Source: Flavobacterium sp.
GTDB lineage: Bacteria > Bacteroidota > Bacteroidia > Flavobacteriales > Flavobacteriaceae
Reading direction: 5' to 3'
Assembly: GCA_023253295.1 (NCBI GenBank)
Contig: JALRGZ010000079.1
Coordinates: forward strand, 1 to 5,138
Length of the DNA: 5,138 nt
The notes beneath the pieces were generated by a model. It saw only the letters and a list, made by a program, of their open reading frames with translations, was not told where the DNA came from and searched no databases. Shown in pieces: positions 1 through 4,939 of the stretch. Positions within the stretch are counted from its first letter, which is position 1. Every line of letters starts with the position of its first letter. The position numbers and the translations under genes were made by a program.

Positions 1-55
1 AATTGCGTAATTCTTCTTTAGATAGAGCTCGTATGTCTTTTTTCTCGATTTGCAT
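1..55 (-). CDS. rlmN: RlmN, 23S rRNA/tRNA adenine-C2 methyltransferase (N-terminal fragment)
   Basis: Only the first 18 codons are in the window; the gene runs off the left edge. Read leftward from the ATG at 55-53 it gives MQIEKKDIRALSKEELRN. I recognise this as the usual opening of flavobacterial RlmN, the radical-SAM enzyme that methylates A2503 of 23S rRNA and A37 of some tRNAs in the cytoplasm. The radical-SAM cysteine motif and the rest of the protein lie outside, so the call rests on N-terminal similarity from memory. The ATG is fixed by the close -7 box at 60-67, which leaves almost no leader. The gene is divergent from the O-methyltransferase at 164. Any other protein with a similar short N-terminus cannot be excluded. 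Confidence 0.65.
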   Translation of the reverse strand, partial: MQIEKKDIRALSKEELRN

Positions 56-59
56 GGTG

Positions 60-67
60 CAAATTTA
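60..67 (-). promoter_or_regulatory. Bacteroidota -7 box of rlmN, giving a near-leaderless transcript
   Basis: On the minus strand these bases read TAAATTTG, a full match to the TAnnTTTG -7 element of Bacteroidota. Only four bases (CACC) separate it from the rlmN ATG at 55. Transcription normally begins a few bases after this box, so the RNA would start at or next to the A of the ATG. I see no good TTG -33 partner at the expected distance. Confidence 0.5.
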
Positions 68-81
68 AGGACTATTTGTTG

Positions 82-118
82 ATTTATCACATCTATTCAC
101 ATAAATGCTAATGTGTTG
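82..118. promoter_or_regulatory. Overlapping short dyads and a 10-bp-spaced repeat in the rlmN/O-methyltransferase intergenic region
   Basis: The divergent intergenic region (56-163) holds a direct repeat TCACAT at 87-92 and 97-102, exactly one helical turn apart. It also holds ATTTAT (82-87) facing ATAAAT (101-106), and CACAT (98-102) facing ATGTG (111-115). It lies upstream of both divergent -7 boxes, so a regulator bound here could act on both genes. In AT-rich DNA such short symmetries are common, so this is only a candidate operator. Confidence 0.2.
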
Positions 119-132
119 TTTTTATAATTTGG

Positions 133-140
133 TAACTTTG
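133..140 (+). promoter_or_regulatory. Bacteroidota -7 box of the O-methyltransferase gene
   Basis: TAACTTTG matches TAnnTTTG exactly and ends 23 bases before the ATG at 164. The nearest upstream TTG (116-118) is only 14 bases away, shorter than the usual spacing of about 17-23, so the -33 element is weak or absent. The leader is nearly all A with a few T, and there is no Shine-Dalgarno sequence, which is normal for this phylum. Confidence 0.5.
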
Positions 141-163
141 CCCAAAATAAAAAAAATAAAAAA

Positions 164-805
164 ATGCATTTCATCTCTCCGGAATTAGAAGATTATGTTG
201 AACAACATTCTGAAAACGAACCAGCATTATTAGCGGCTTTAAACAAAGAAACCTATCAAAAAATCCTCTTGCCAAGAATGCTGAGCGGTCATTTTCAGGG
301 TAGAGTTCTAAGCATGCTTTCTAAATTAATTCGTCCTGTAACTATTCTTGAGATTGGAACCTATACCGGTTATTCTGCTTTGTGTTTGTGCGAAGGAATG
401 CAGGAAAATGGTATTTTACACACTATCGATATTAAAGAAGAATTAGTCGATTTTCAAAGAAAACATTTTGACAAATCTCCCTGGGGAAAACAAATTGTAC
501 AGCATTTAGGCGAAGCTATTGATATCATCCCAAATTTAGATATAAAATTTGATTTGGTTTTTATTGATGCCGACAAAGAAAATTATTTGAATTATTTTGA
601 ATTGATTGTTCCGAGAATGAATAGAGGAGGCATCATTTTATCAGATAATGTATTATGGAGCGGAAAAGTATTAGAGCCTTTAAACCCAAAAGATATTAGT
701 ACTAAAGTTTTACTTGAATACAATCAATTATTAAAAGAGGATCCCAGAGTAGAAACTGTTTTACTTCCTATCCGTGACGGATTAACAGTAAGCAGAGTAC
801 TTTAA
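164..805 (+). CDS. Class I SAM-dependent, metal-dependent O-methyltransferase (TrmR/CCoAOMT-like)
   Basis: This 213-residue cytosolic enzyme belongs to the O-methyltransferase family 3 (PF01596). The SAM site is visible: motif I ILEIGTYTGYSA at 61-72 with E63, G65 and G69, the acidic ribose-binding D89 after strand 2, and GEA at 116-118. The divalent metal ligands of this family are present as D135 (FIDADK, 133-138) and D161-N162 (SDNVLW, 160-165). The C-terminal strand LPIRDGLTVSR (201-211) is also typical, and the length matches full-length members. The closest characterised bacterial relative I can name is Bacillus TrmR (YrrM), which methylates 5-hydroxyuridine at the tRNA wobble position. 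Catechol or other small-molecule substrates are equally possible from sequence alone. The ATG follows a -7 box and an A-rich leader. It stands alone as a single-gene unit ending at the hairpin at 819-858. Confidence 0.9.
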   Translation: MHFISPELEDYVEQHSENEPALLAALNKETYQKILLPRMLSGHFQGRVLSMLSKLIRPVTILEIGTYTGYSALCLCEGMQENGILHTIDIKEELVDFQRKHFDKSPWGKQIVQHLGEAIDIIPNLDIKFDLVFIDADKENYLNYFELIVPRMNRGGIILSDNVLWSGKVLEPLNPKDISTKVLLEYNQLLKEDPRVETVLLPIRDGLTVSRVL

Positions 806-818
806 AACATAAATCCAC

Positions 819-858
819 AAAAAAGCTCCTATTCAGATTATTGAATAGGAGCTTTTTT
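819..858. terminator. Bidirectional intrinsic terminator
   Basis: An 11-bp perfect stem (GCTCCTATTCA at 825-835 with TGAATAGGAGC at 842-852) encloses a 6-base loop. It is flanked by six A on the left (819-824) and six T on the right (853-858), which extend the pairing to 17 bp. Both strands therefore show a stem followed by a U tract. It lies 13 bases after the O-methyltransferase stop and about 20 bases after the PAP2 phosphatase stop on the other strand, so one element ends both converging transcripts. Confidence 0.92.
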
Positions 859-877
859 ATTTGAACACCTTAAAAAA

Positions 878-1441
878 TTAAAGTGGAAAATATTTTATTT
901 GTGTAAACTGATATAATTTATAAGCTATAAATCCGGTAGTCATACCAAACAAATAACCACATAGAATATCCAGAGGATAATGCAATCCTAAATAAATACG
1001 ACTGTAAGCAAAAATTAACGGCCACAAAAACAATAAAAATGCATATTTAAAATAAGGCTTGATAATATGATAAATAAACATTGCTGCTGCCATACTATTA
1101 GCTGCATGACCTGAGAAAAAACTAAACGAAGAACGGGATTGAACAATTCTAATCATTGTTTTTATTTCAGGATTATTACATGGGCGTAATCTTTGAAATC
1201 CATACTTAAACAAATTTGTACATTGATCCGTAATTAAGATAATAACAGCTACAAATAACAACACATAAAGCATTTGTTTTCTTCCTAGTTTTTTATAAAT
1301 AATATATAATAACACTAAAAAAAGTGGGGTCCAATGCGTTTGTTTAGTTATAAAAAGCCAAAAACCATCGTAAGTTTCAGAGCCTAGTCCATTTAAAAAA
1401 ACAAAAAGGTTAGTATCTAATGAAAGGAGTTTCTCTAACAT
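878..1441 (-). CDS. PAP2-family integral membrane phosphatase
   Basis: This 187-residue membrane protein carries the three PAP2 (PF01569) phosphatase motifs: K79-x6-R86-P87, the S110-G111-H112 core, and S147-R148-x5-H154-x3-D158. H112 and H154 are the expected catalytic histidines. The residue before SGH is Phe instead of the common Pro. Hydrophobic segments lie near 37-50, 57-71, 113-128, 132-146 and 157-177, with the active-site motifs at segment ends. Family members remove phosphate from lipid phosphates such as undecaprenyl pyrophosphate, phosphatidylglycerol phosphate or lipid A; the substrate here cannot be read from sequence. The ATG (1441-1439) shares one base with the TAA of the TatA-like gene, so the two are co-transcribed and probably translationally coupled. 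The transcript ends at the hairpin at 819-858. An undecaprenyl-diphosphatase role is the most likely guess, not shown. Confidence 0.88.
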   Translation of the reverse strand: MLEKLLSLDTNLFVFLNGLGSETYDGFWLFITKQTHWTPLFLVLLYIIYKKLGRKQMLYVLLFVAVIILITDQCTNLFKYGFQRLRPCNNPEIKTMIRIVQSRSSFSFFSGHAANSMAAAMFIYHIIKPYFKYAFLLFLWPLIFAYSRIYLGLHYPLDILCGYLFGMTTGFIAYKLYQFTQIKYFPL

Positions 1442-1767
1442 TACAAACTACGTTTTACGGGACCAGCAATATCTTCAATATCCTCCTGAATTTTAGTAGC
1501 CTGAGCCACTGTATCTCCTAAAAGATCTTCTGTAACCTTATTAATCTGAGAATTAATTCCACCTGTCATTTCTGTCAAGGATTTTGCATCCAAACCATTT
1601 TCTTCCGCACCTTTTTGAATTTCATTCTTTATATCGTTTGTCGCATTTTTTAATTGAGCCATAGCCTTACCCATTGTACGAGCAACTTCCGGAATCTTAT
1701 CTGATCCAAAAAGTAATAACACTACAAACATTATAAAGACTAACTCTCCTCCTCCTATACCAAACAT
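1441..1767 (-). CDS. tatA: Twin-arginine translocase TatA/TatB-family subunit
   Basis: From the ATG at 1767 the protein is 108 residues and begins MFGIGGGELVFIMF, the standard N-terminus of Sec-independent translocase subunits (PF02416). It shows a short N-terminal membrane helix (about 8-20), the FG hinge at 20-21, and an amphipathic helix (about 23-50, IPEVARTMGKAMAQLKNA and onward). A charged cytoplasmic tail rich in Asp, Glu, Lys and Gln follows. The polar residue in the membrane helix is E8. Together with the Asp after the hinge (FGSDKIPE) this is a variant seen in Bacteroidota and recalls E. coli TatB E8, so TatA versus TatB function is open. It would work with TatC (not in the window) to export folded proteins. 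The frame is open to an ATG at 1830, but the -7 box at 1788-1795 and family alignment favour 1767. Its stop overlaps the PAP2 start. Confidence 0.85.
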   Translation of the reverse strand: MFGIGGGELVFIMFVVLLLFGSDKIPEVARTMGKAMAQLKNATNDIKNEIQKGAEENGLDAKSLTEMTGGINSQINKVTEDLLGDTVAQATKIQEDIEDIAGPVKRSL

Positions 1768-1781
1768 ATTCTGTGTATTTT

Positions 1782-1801
1782 TTTTGGCAAATATACCAAA
1801 A
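1782..1801 (-). promoter_or_regulatory. tatA -7 box framed by a perfect dyad
   Basis: On the minus strand the bases at 1795-1788 read TATATTTG, a full match to TAnnTTTG, ending 20 bases before the ATG at 1767. TTTTGG (1801-1796) and CCAAAA (1787-1782) flank the box on each side as a perfect 6-bp inverted repeat whose spacer is exactly the 8-bp box. A repressor site or simple chance are both possible. I find no clear TTG -33 element. Its position inside the longer reading frame argues against the start at 1830. Confidence 0.5.
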
Positions 1802-1832
1802 TTAAAAAAGTCTACTTTTAATTTTTTCATAA

Positions 1833-1868
1833 AATAAGACCTTTATCAAGCTAACCAAAAGGCTTATT
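1833..1868 (-). terminator. Probable terminator of the three-paralogue operon
   Basis: On the minus strand AATAAGCCTTT (1868-1858) pairs with AAAGGTCTTATT (1844-1833), with one bulged base and a 13-base loop. It starts 15 bases after the stop of the third paralogue (1883). The following U tract is short (four T), so termination may be partial and some reading into tatA is possible. Confidence 0.45.
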
Positions 1869-1882
1869 CTGAGATAAAATAA

Positions 1883-2635
1883 TTATTTATACTGGGTGAT
1901 TTTTTTATATTCATCATTCTTCGTAATGAGAAAATCCATCAGCTTAAATTCTTCACTAGGCTGCATTAGAACTCTGGATTTGGAATCATTTTCGCAATAG
2001 ATTAAAAACAATTTAATTTCGTCATCATTCAAATGAAGTGTATTCGAGAAAAAGGAATAATTCACCTTATTCATTACCACTTCCGAAAAACTGGTGTCTT
2101 TATAAAAATCAGTGTTTCGTGGATTACTTTTTCGTAAAACGCCTAAAACATCTTTGTAAATCCGAACAAAATCAACTCCATTTTCAATTATCCCATTTGG
2201 CGGCATCAATCTGTTTTTAGGAGAAGACTTCTCATCATCAAAATATTTTAAATCTACATATTTCTGAGTATCCCCACTAATAGGACTTAATTCTTTCTGA
2301 GCACGAACAAGAACTTCAGCCAATTCATTAGTAAAAACATCTAATTTGACTACTAATTTTGGCTCCATAAAATCACTGGCTTTAAGCACTATTCTTTTGG
2401 ACTTAAACAGCAAACTTGAAAACACCAAAGTATCATTGGCTTTTGCCATTATTTTAAATGAACCATATAAATCAACCACAGTTCCTATATTCGAATTAGC
2501 ATTAAGAACAATAACATTTTCTACAGGCACTAAATCATTTCTAACCTGCCCCTCTAAACTTATCCTTGCTCCTATTTGACCAAAAGAAAATTGTCCAAGC
2601 AGAAGTAAAAACAATAATGTTATTTTAGTTCTCAT
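1883..2635 (-). CDS. Exported plug-domain protein, third (divergent) paralogue of tandem trio
   Basis: Read from the ATG at 2635 this is a 250-residue exported protein. The frame is open 34 codons further upstream, but only this start puts a signal peptide at the N-terminus (MRTKITLLFLLLLGQFSFG, 1-19, then Q20). Residues about 24-112 form a carboxypeptidase-D-regulatory-like beta-sandwich (PF13715 type), with the DLYGSFKI turn and ANDTLVFSSLLFK. The C-terminal part aligns with its neighbours around FFSNTLHLNDDEIKLF (185-200) and the YKKI near the end, so it is a paralogue. The ISGRTA..LKKEVAV block of the other two is replaced by IYKDVLGVLRKS, and the YTPAERKL linker is gone. No TonB-dependent barrel, enzyme motif or lipobox is present. 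Its start overlaps the preceding gene by 11 bp, so coupling is likely. The location is periplasm or cell envelope by signal peptide; the function is unknown. Confidence 0.8.
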   Translation of the reverse strand: MRTKITLLFLLLLGQFSFGQIGARISLEGQVRNDLVPVENVIVLNANSNIGTVVDLYGSFKIMAKANDTLVFSSLLFKSKRIVLKASDFMEPKLVVKLDVFTNELAEVLVRAQKELSPISGDTQKYVDLKYFDDEKSSPKNRLMPPNGIIENGVDFVRIYKDVLGVLRKSNPRNTDFYKDTSFSEVVMNKVNYSFFSNTLHLNDDEIKLFLIYCENDSKSRVLMQPSEEFKLMDFLITKNDEYKKITQYK

Positions 2636-3356
2636 ATACAGTGATTTTATTGTAATCTTTAGCCAATGAAAGAATATAGAATTTTGACAAAACTTTGTTT
2701 TTGGCTTTAACCGATATAACAAAATAGTCATTTTCAATACAAAACAATTGAAAATCTCTAATATAATCTTTCGGAATTTTTAAAGTTTCAGTATAAAAAT
2801 TCTCTTCAAAAAGATATTCTAACTTCGCCATTAATTGCTCTTTTTCAGAAACGGCTACCTCTTTTTTAAGTCGGGCAGTTCTCCCTGAAATCCAATTTAA
2901 TGGTCGGTCAAGCAAACCTGATCTGGCAGAATATAATCTTCTTTCAGCAACAGTATATTTTTTTTGACCATATGGAATAATCCCTAAATTCTCAGCTGTA
3001 ATATGAGAATCTTCCTGAATAACAACTTCTTTTAGAAGTATATTATTCTTCTGAAGTTGTATTTTCAAAACAGCCTTCCCTAAATCCGCAAGAATTATCT
3101 TTTTACGTAAAGTTACAAGATTTACAGCAGAAAAAACCAAAACATCATCTTCTTTTAGAAAAAGAATAAAATTTCCATCTCTATCACTTGAAATAGATTG
3201 TTGACTTGTTTCATTTACAACATTAACCCCTTCAACTAAAGTAGAATCGACAAGAATGATCCCACACATTTCTTTTCTGTCCGTTTTTTGACAAAAAACA
3301 AATTGACAAAACAAAATAAAAATTAAAAAATAAGTATTATTGATTTTCACACGCAA
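2625..3356 (-). CDS. Exported plug-domain protein, second paralogue of tandem trio (non-ATG start)
   Basis: This is a 243-residue exported protein of unknown function. The signal peptide is about 1-22 (KINNTYFLIFILFCQFVFC) followed by Q23; the cysteine before it does not fit a lipobox. A degenerate carboxypeptidase-D-regulatory-like domain spans about 30-112 (VEGVNVVN, DRDGNFILF, DVLVFSAVNL). The linker YTVAERRLYSARSG (134-147) leads to the conserved module with ISGRTARLKKEVAV (156-169) and TLKIPKDYIRDF (191-202). No ATG lies before the signal peptide. The frame opens with TTG at 3356, with GTG two codons later at 3350 as the alternative. I prefer TTG because it gives MRVKI, which lines up with MRTKI and MRQF of the sister genes. 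The start lies within the end of the first paralogue (20-bp overlap), and its own stop overlaps the third paralogue by 11 bp. One operon with coupled translation is likely. Confidence 0.78.
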   Translation of the reverse strand: MRVKINNTYFLIFILFCQFVFCQKTDRKEMCGIILVDSTLVEGVNVVNETSQQSISSDRDGNFILFLKEDDVLVFSAVNLVTLRKKIILADLGKAVLKIQLQKNNILLKEVVIQEDSHITAENLGIIPYGQKKYTVAERRLYSARSGLLDRPLNWISGRTARLKKEVAVSEKEQLMAKLEYLFEENFYTETLKIPKDYIRDFQLFCIENDYFVISVKAKNKVLSKFYILSLAKDYNKITVYEN

Positions 3357-4074
3357 TGATCTCTTTGTATTTTTCGGCTAATTCTCCAAGCAAAAACTCA
3401 ATAGTAGTCTTATTTTTTGTATCTAATATTTTAGTGAATTTTTGATTATCCACTACATAATATTCAAAGCCTTTTATATAATCCAAAGGTAGATGTAATG
3501 TATTAATAAAATGCTCCTTATCAAACATTTTTTCCAACATAGCCATGTAAGTTTCCTTCTTCTCTACCGCTACCTCTTTCTTCAGCATTGCTGTCCGACC
3601 GGAAATCAAATTAATAATTGGATCCAAGCCCTGAGGATTTAATCTTGCCGAACTTGCGGTAGCAAGTTTCCTTTCAGCAGGCGTATAAGTCCTTAAATTA
3701 GGAGAAACTATTCCGAGCGAAATAGCATTAATATTACTATAATTTCTCACCATTACTTCGTTTAATTCATGAGCGATAGCCACTAAATGAACATCTAGAA
3801 TTTCACTACCAAAATCCTCCTCACACAAGACTACTTCTTTTCGCTTAAATTGCAATCCTGAAAACACCAAGGTATCTCCAACACTAGCCTTTATCGTAAA
3901 ATTTCCTGTTTCATCTGTAAAAACAGTATGCTCCGTTTTCAAATTAATCACATATACCCCTTCTAAATTGGAAACATAGGCGTTCACCTTTCCTTTTAAG
4001 CTAAGAGAATCTCTACTTTGACTAAAAGAAAATACTACAAAAAAACTAAAAAGGCTTACAAGAAATTGACGCAT
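3337..4074 (-). CDS. Exported plug-domain protein, first paralogue of tandem trio
   Basis: This 245-residue protein is the promoter-proximal member of the trio. It has a signal peptide at 1-18 (MRQFLVSLFSFFVVFSFS) with Q19 as the probable mature N-terminus. The carboxypeptidase-D-regulatory/plug-like beta-sandwich (about 24-110) is the clearest of the three: SLKGKV, LEGVYVIN, TDETGNFTIKA, GDTLVFSGLQFKRK and ELNEVMVR, as in the N-terminal extension of SusC-type receptors, but with no barrel after it. Then follow the linker RTYTPAERKLATASS (128-142) and a C-terminal module with LISGRTAMLKKEVAVEKKE (156-174) and FINTLHLPLDYIKGF (189-203). I remember similar unnamed proteins, often tandem, in Flavobacteriia, so this is probably a lineage-wide family without known function. 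Being secreted, it would sit in the periplasm or at the outer membrane. Partnering with envelope complexes is speculation. Confidence 0.82.
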   Translation of the reverse strand: MRQFLVSLFSFFVVFSFSQSRDSLSLKGKVNAYVSNLEGVYVINLKTEHTVFTDETGNFTIKASVGDTLVFSGLQFKRKEVVLCEEDFGSEILDVHLVAIAHELNEVMVRNYSNINAISLGIVSPNLRTYTPAERKLATASSARLNPQGLDPIINLISGRTAMLKKEVAVEKKETYMAMLEKMFDKEHFINTLHLPLDYIKGFEYYVVDNQKFTKILDTKNKTTIEFLLGELAEKYKEIIACENQ

Positions 4075-4088
4075 CTAACTGTATTTCA

Positions 4089-4119
4089 AAAAGGTAAATT
4101 TAACATAAGCTAATCCCAA
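4089..4119 (-). promoter_or_regulatory. Candidate promoter of the three-paralogue operon
   Basis: On the minus strand TTG (4119-4117) is followed after 20 bases by TACCTTTT (4096-4089). This matches the TTG-N17-23-TAnnTTTG pattern except for the last base. It would start RNA about eight bases before the ATG at 4074. An overlapping TAAATTTA a few bases upstream is an alternative -7 box. Confidence 0.35.
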
Positions 4120-4181
4120 TTTGTTACTAAGAAGCTGATAAAAAATTGTTAATAATAATCAGCACTTAACACAGCTATCCC

Positions 4182-4189
4182 TACCTTTA
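4182..4189 (+). promoter_or_regulatory. Candidate -7 box of the S51 peptidase gene
   Basis: TACCTTTA matches TAnnTTTG in all but the last base and lies 21 bases before the ATG at 4211. No TTG sits at a suitable distance. The 136-bp divergent region (4075-4210) also carries GCTGAT (4134-4139) facing ATCAGC (4158-4163) and two TTGTTA copies 25 bp apart (4121, 4146). None of these is strong enough to call an operator. Confidence 0.3.
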
Positions 4190-4210
4190 CACACTTAAAA
4201 ATATAACCGA

Positions 4211-4939
4211 ATGAAAAACTTACTTTTAGCTAGTACATCCACTTTACACGGAGGGGACTATCTAGAATATTTATTAGCTGAATTAAAACGACATTTCAAA
4301 AATTGTAATACACTATTATTCATTCCTTATGCCAGACCTAATGGGATTTCGCATGAAGAATACACACAAAAAACAGCTGCAGCTTTCGCTAAAATAGATA
4401 TTAGCGTCAAAGGCATTCACGAATTTGAAAACCCTGCTTTAGCCATAAAAAGAGCAGAAGGAATTTTTACAGGCGGGGGAAATACTTTTTTACTGGTCAA
4501 TCAATTATATCATCATAAAATTATGACCGTATTAAAAGAAACTCTTGAAAAAGGAACTCCTTATCTGGGAACGAGTGCCGGCAGTAACATTGGAGGACTA
4601 AGCATGCAAACCACAAATGACATGCCCATCATTTACCCACCAAGCTTTCAAACTTTAGGATTAATCCCTTTTAATTTAAATGTTCATTATTTAGACAAAG
4701 ATACTCAATCAATCCATATGGGAGAATCTCGAGAAACAAGAATCAAAGAATTTCACCAATTTAATAATTTCCCCGTTTTAGGATTAAAAGAAGGAAGCTG
4801 GCTGGAAATTAAAAACGGTAAAATCATTTTAAAAGGAAACTTAACAGCCAAACTATTTAGAAAAAACAACAACCCAATTGAAATCGAACCAAAATCCGAT
4901 TTAAGTTTTATCGGATCAAGTCTAAAACTTGGGGATTAA
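4211..4939 (+). CDS. pepE: Peptidase S51, PepE-like alpha-aspartyl dipeptidase with altered C-terminus
   Basis: This 242-residue cytosolic serine peptidase is of the type 1 glutamine-amidotransferase-like fold (PF03575). Characterised PepE hydrolyses dipeptides with N-terminal Asp. The nucleophile elbow GTSAGSN puts Ser at 122; with D137 (TTNDMPI) and H159 (NVHYLD) this reproduces the Ser120-Asp135-His157 triad of Salmonella PepE at a constant offset of two. The FTGGGNTF strand-turn (86-93) and KGES/RETRIKE (about 171-180) are also family features. From memory Salmonella PepE is 229 residues, so this protein runs about 11 past the expected end. Its last eight codons (GSSLKLGD, 235-242) fall in the proposed terminal repeat of the neighbouring insertion sequence. 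The catalytic core is intact, so activity is probably kept. It is divergent from the trio and appears to be transcribed alone. A cyanophycinase-like relative is less likely given the length and motifs. Confidence 0.87.
   Translation: MKNLLLASTSTLHGGDYLEYLLAELKRHFKNCNTLLFIPYARPNGISHEEYTQKTAAAFAKIDISVKGIHEFENPALAIKRAEGIFTGGGNTFLLVNQLYHHKIMTVLKETLEKGTPYLGTSAGSNIGGLSMQTTNDMPIIYPPSFQTLGLIPFNLNVHYLDKDTQSIHMGESRETRIKEFHQFNNFPVLGLKEGSWLEIKNGKIILKGNLTAKLFRKNNNPIEIEPKSDLSFIGSSLKLGD
4894..4916. repeat. Inverted repeat across the peptidase/insertion-sequence junction
   Basis: ATCCGAT (4894-4900) and ATCGGAT (4910-4916) form a perfect 7-bp inverted repeat with a 9-base spacer. The right arm overlaps the first bases of the proposed IS end. 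There is no T run after it, so it is a poor terminator. It may be a chance feature of the coding sequence or a target-site preference. Confidence 0.35.

Noticed and set aside
1768..1830. N-terminal extension of the TatA-like protein to an ATG at 1830
   Set aside because: TatA proteins begin directly with the short membrane helix, and the extension contains the -7 box.
2038..2220. Open frame of 60 codons on the plus strand
   Set aside because: It lies wholly antisense within the third paralogue, has no promoter or recognisable domain, and its composition is that of a shadow frame.
2346..2579. Open frame of 77 codons on the plus strand
   Set aside because: It is antisense to the plug-like domain of the third paralogue with no recognisable family.
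2636..2737. N-terminal extension of the third paralogue to an ATG at 2737
   Set aside because: It would bury the signal peptide behind 34 residues and overlap the upstream gene by over 100 bp; the ATG at 2635 gives a normal signal peptide.
2625..3356. Lipoprotein signal in the middle paralogue because of Cys22
   Set aside because: The residues before it (FVF) do not form a lipobox, and both sister proteins have an ordinary signal peptidase I site at the same place.
1883..4074. Trio as TonB-dependent receptor or SusC fragments
   Set aside because: The plug-like N-terminal domain is similar, but each frame is intact, has its own signal peptide and shares a distinct C-terminal module, so these are not broken receptors.
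4134..4163. GCTGAT/ATCAGC dyad in the trio/peptidase intergenic region as terminator or operator
   Set aside because: A 6-bp stem with an 18-base AT-rich spacer is within chance expectation for this composition, and no T run follows.
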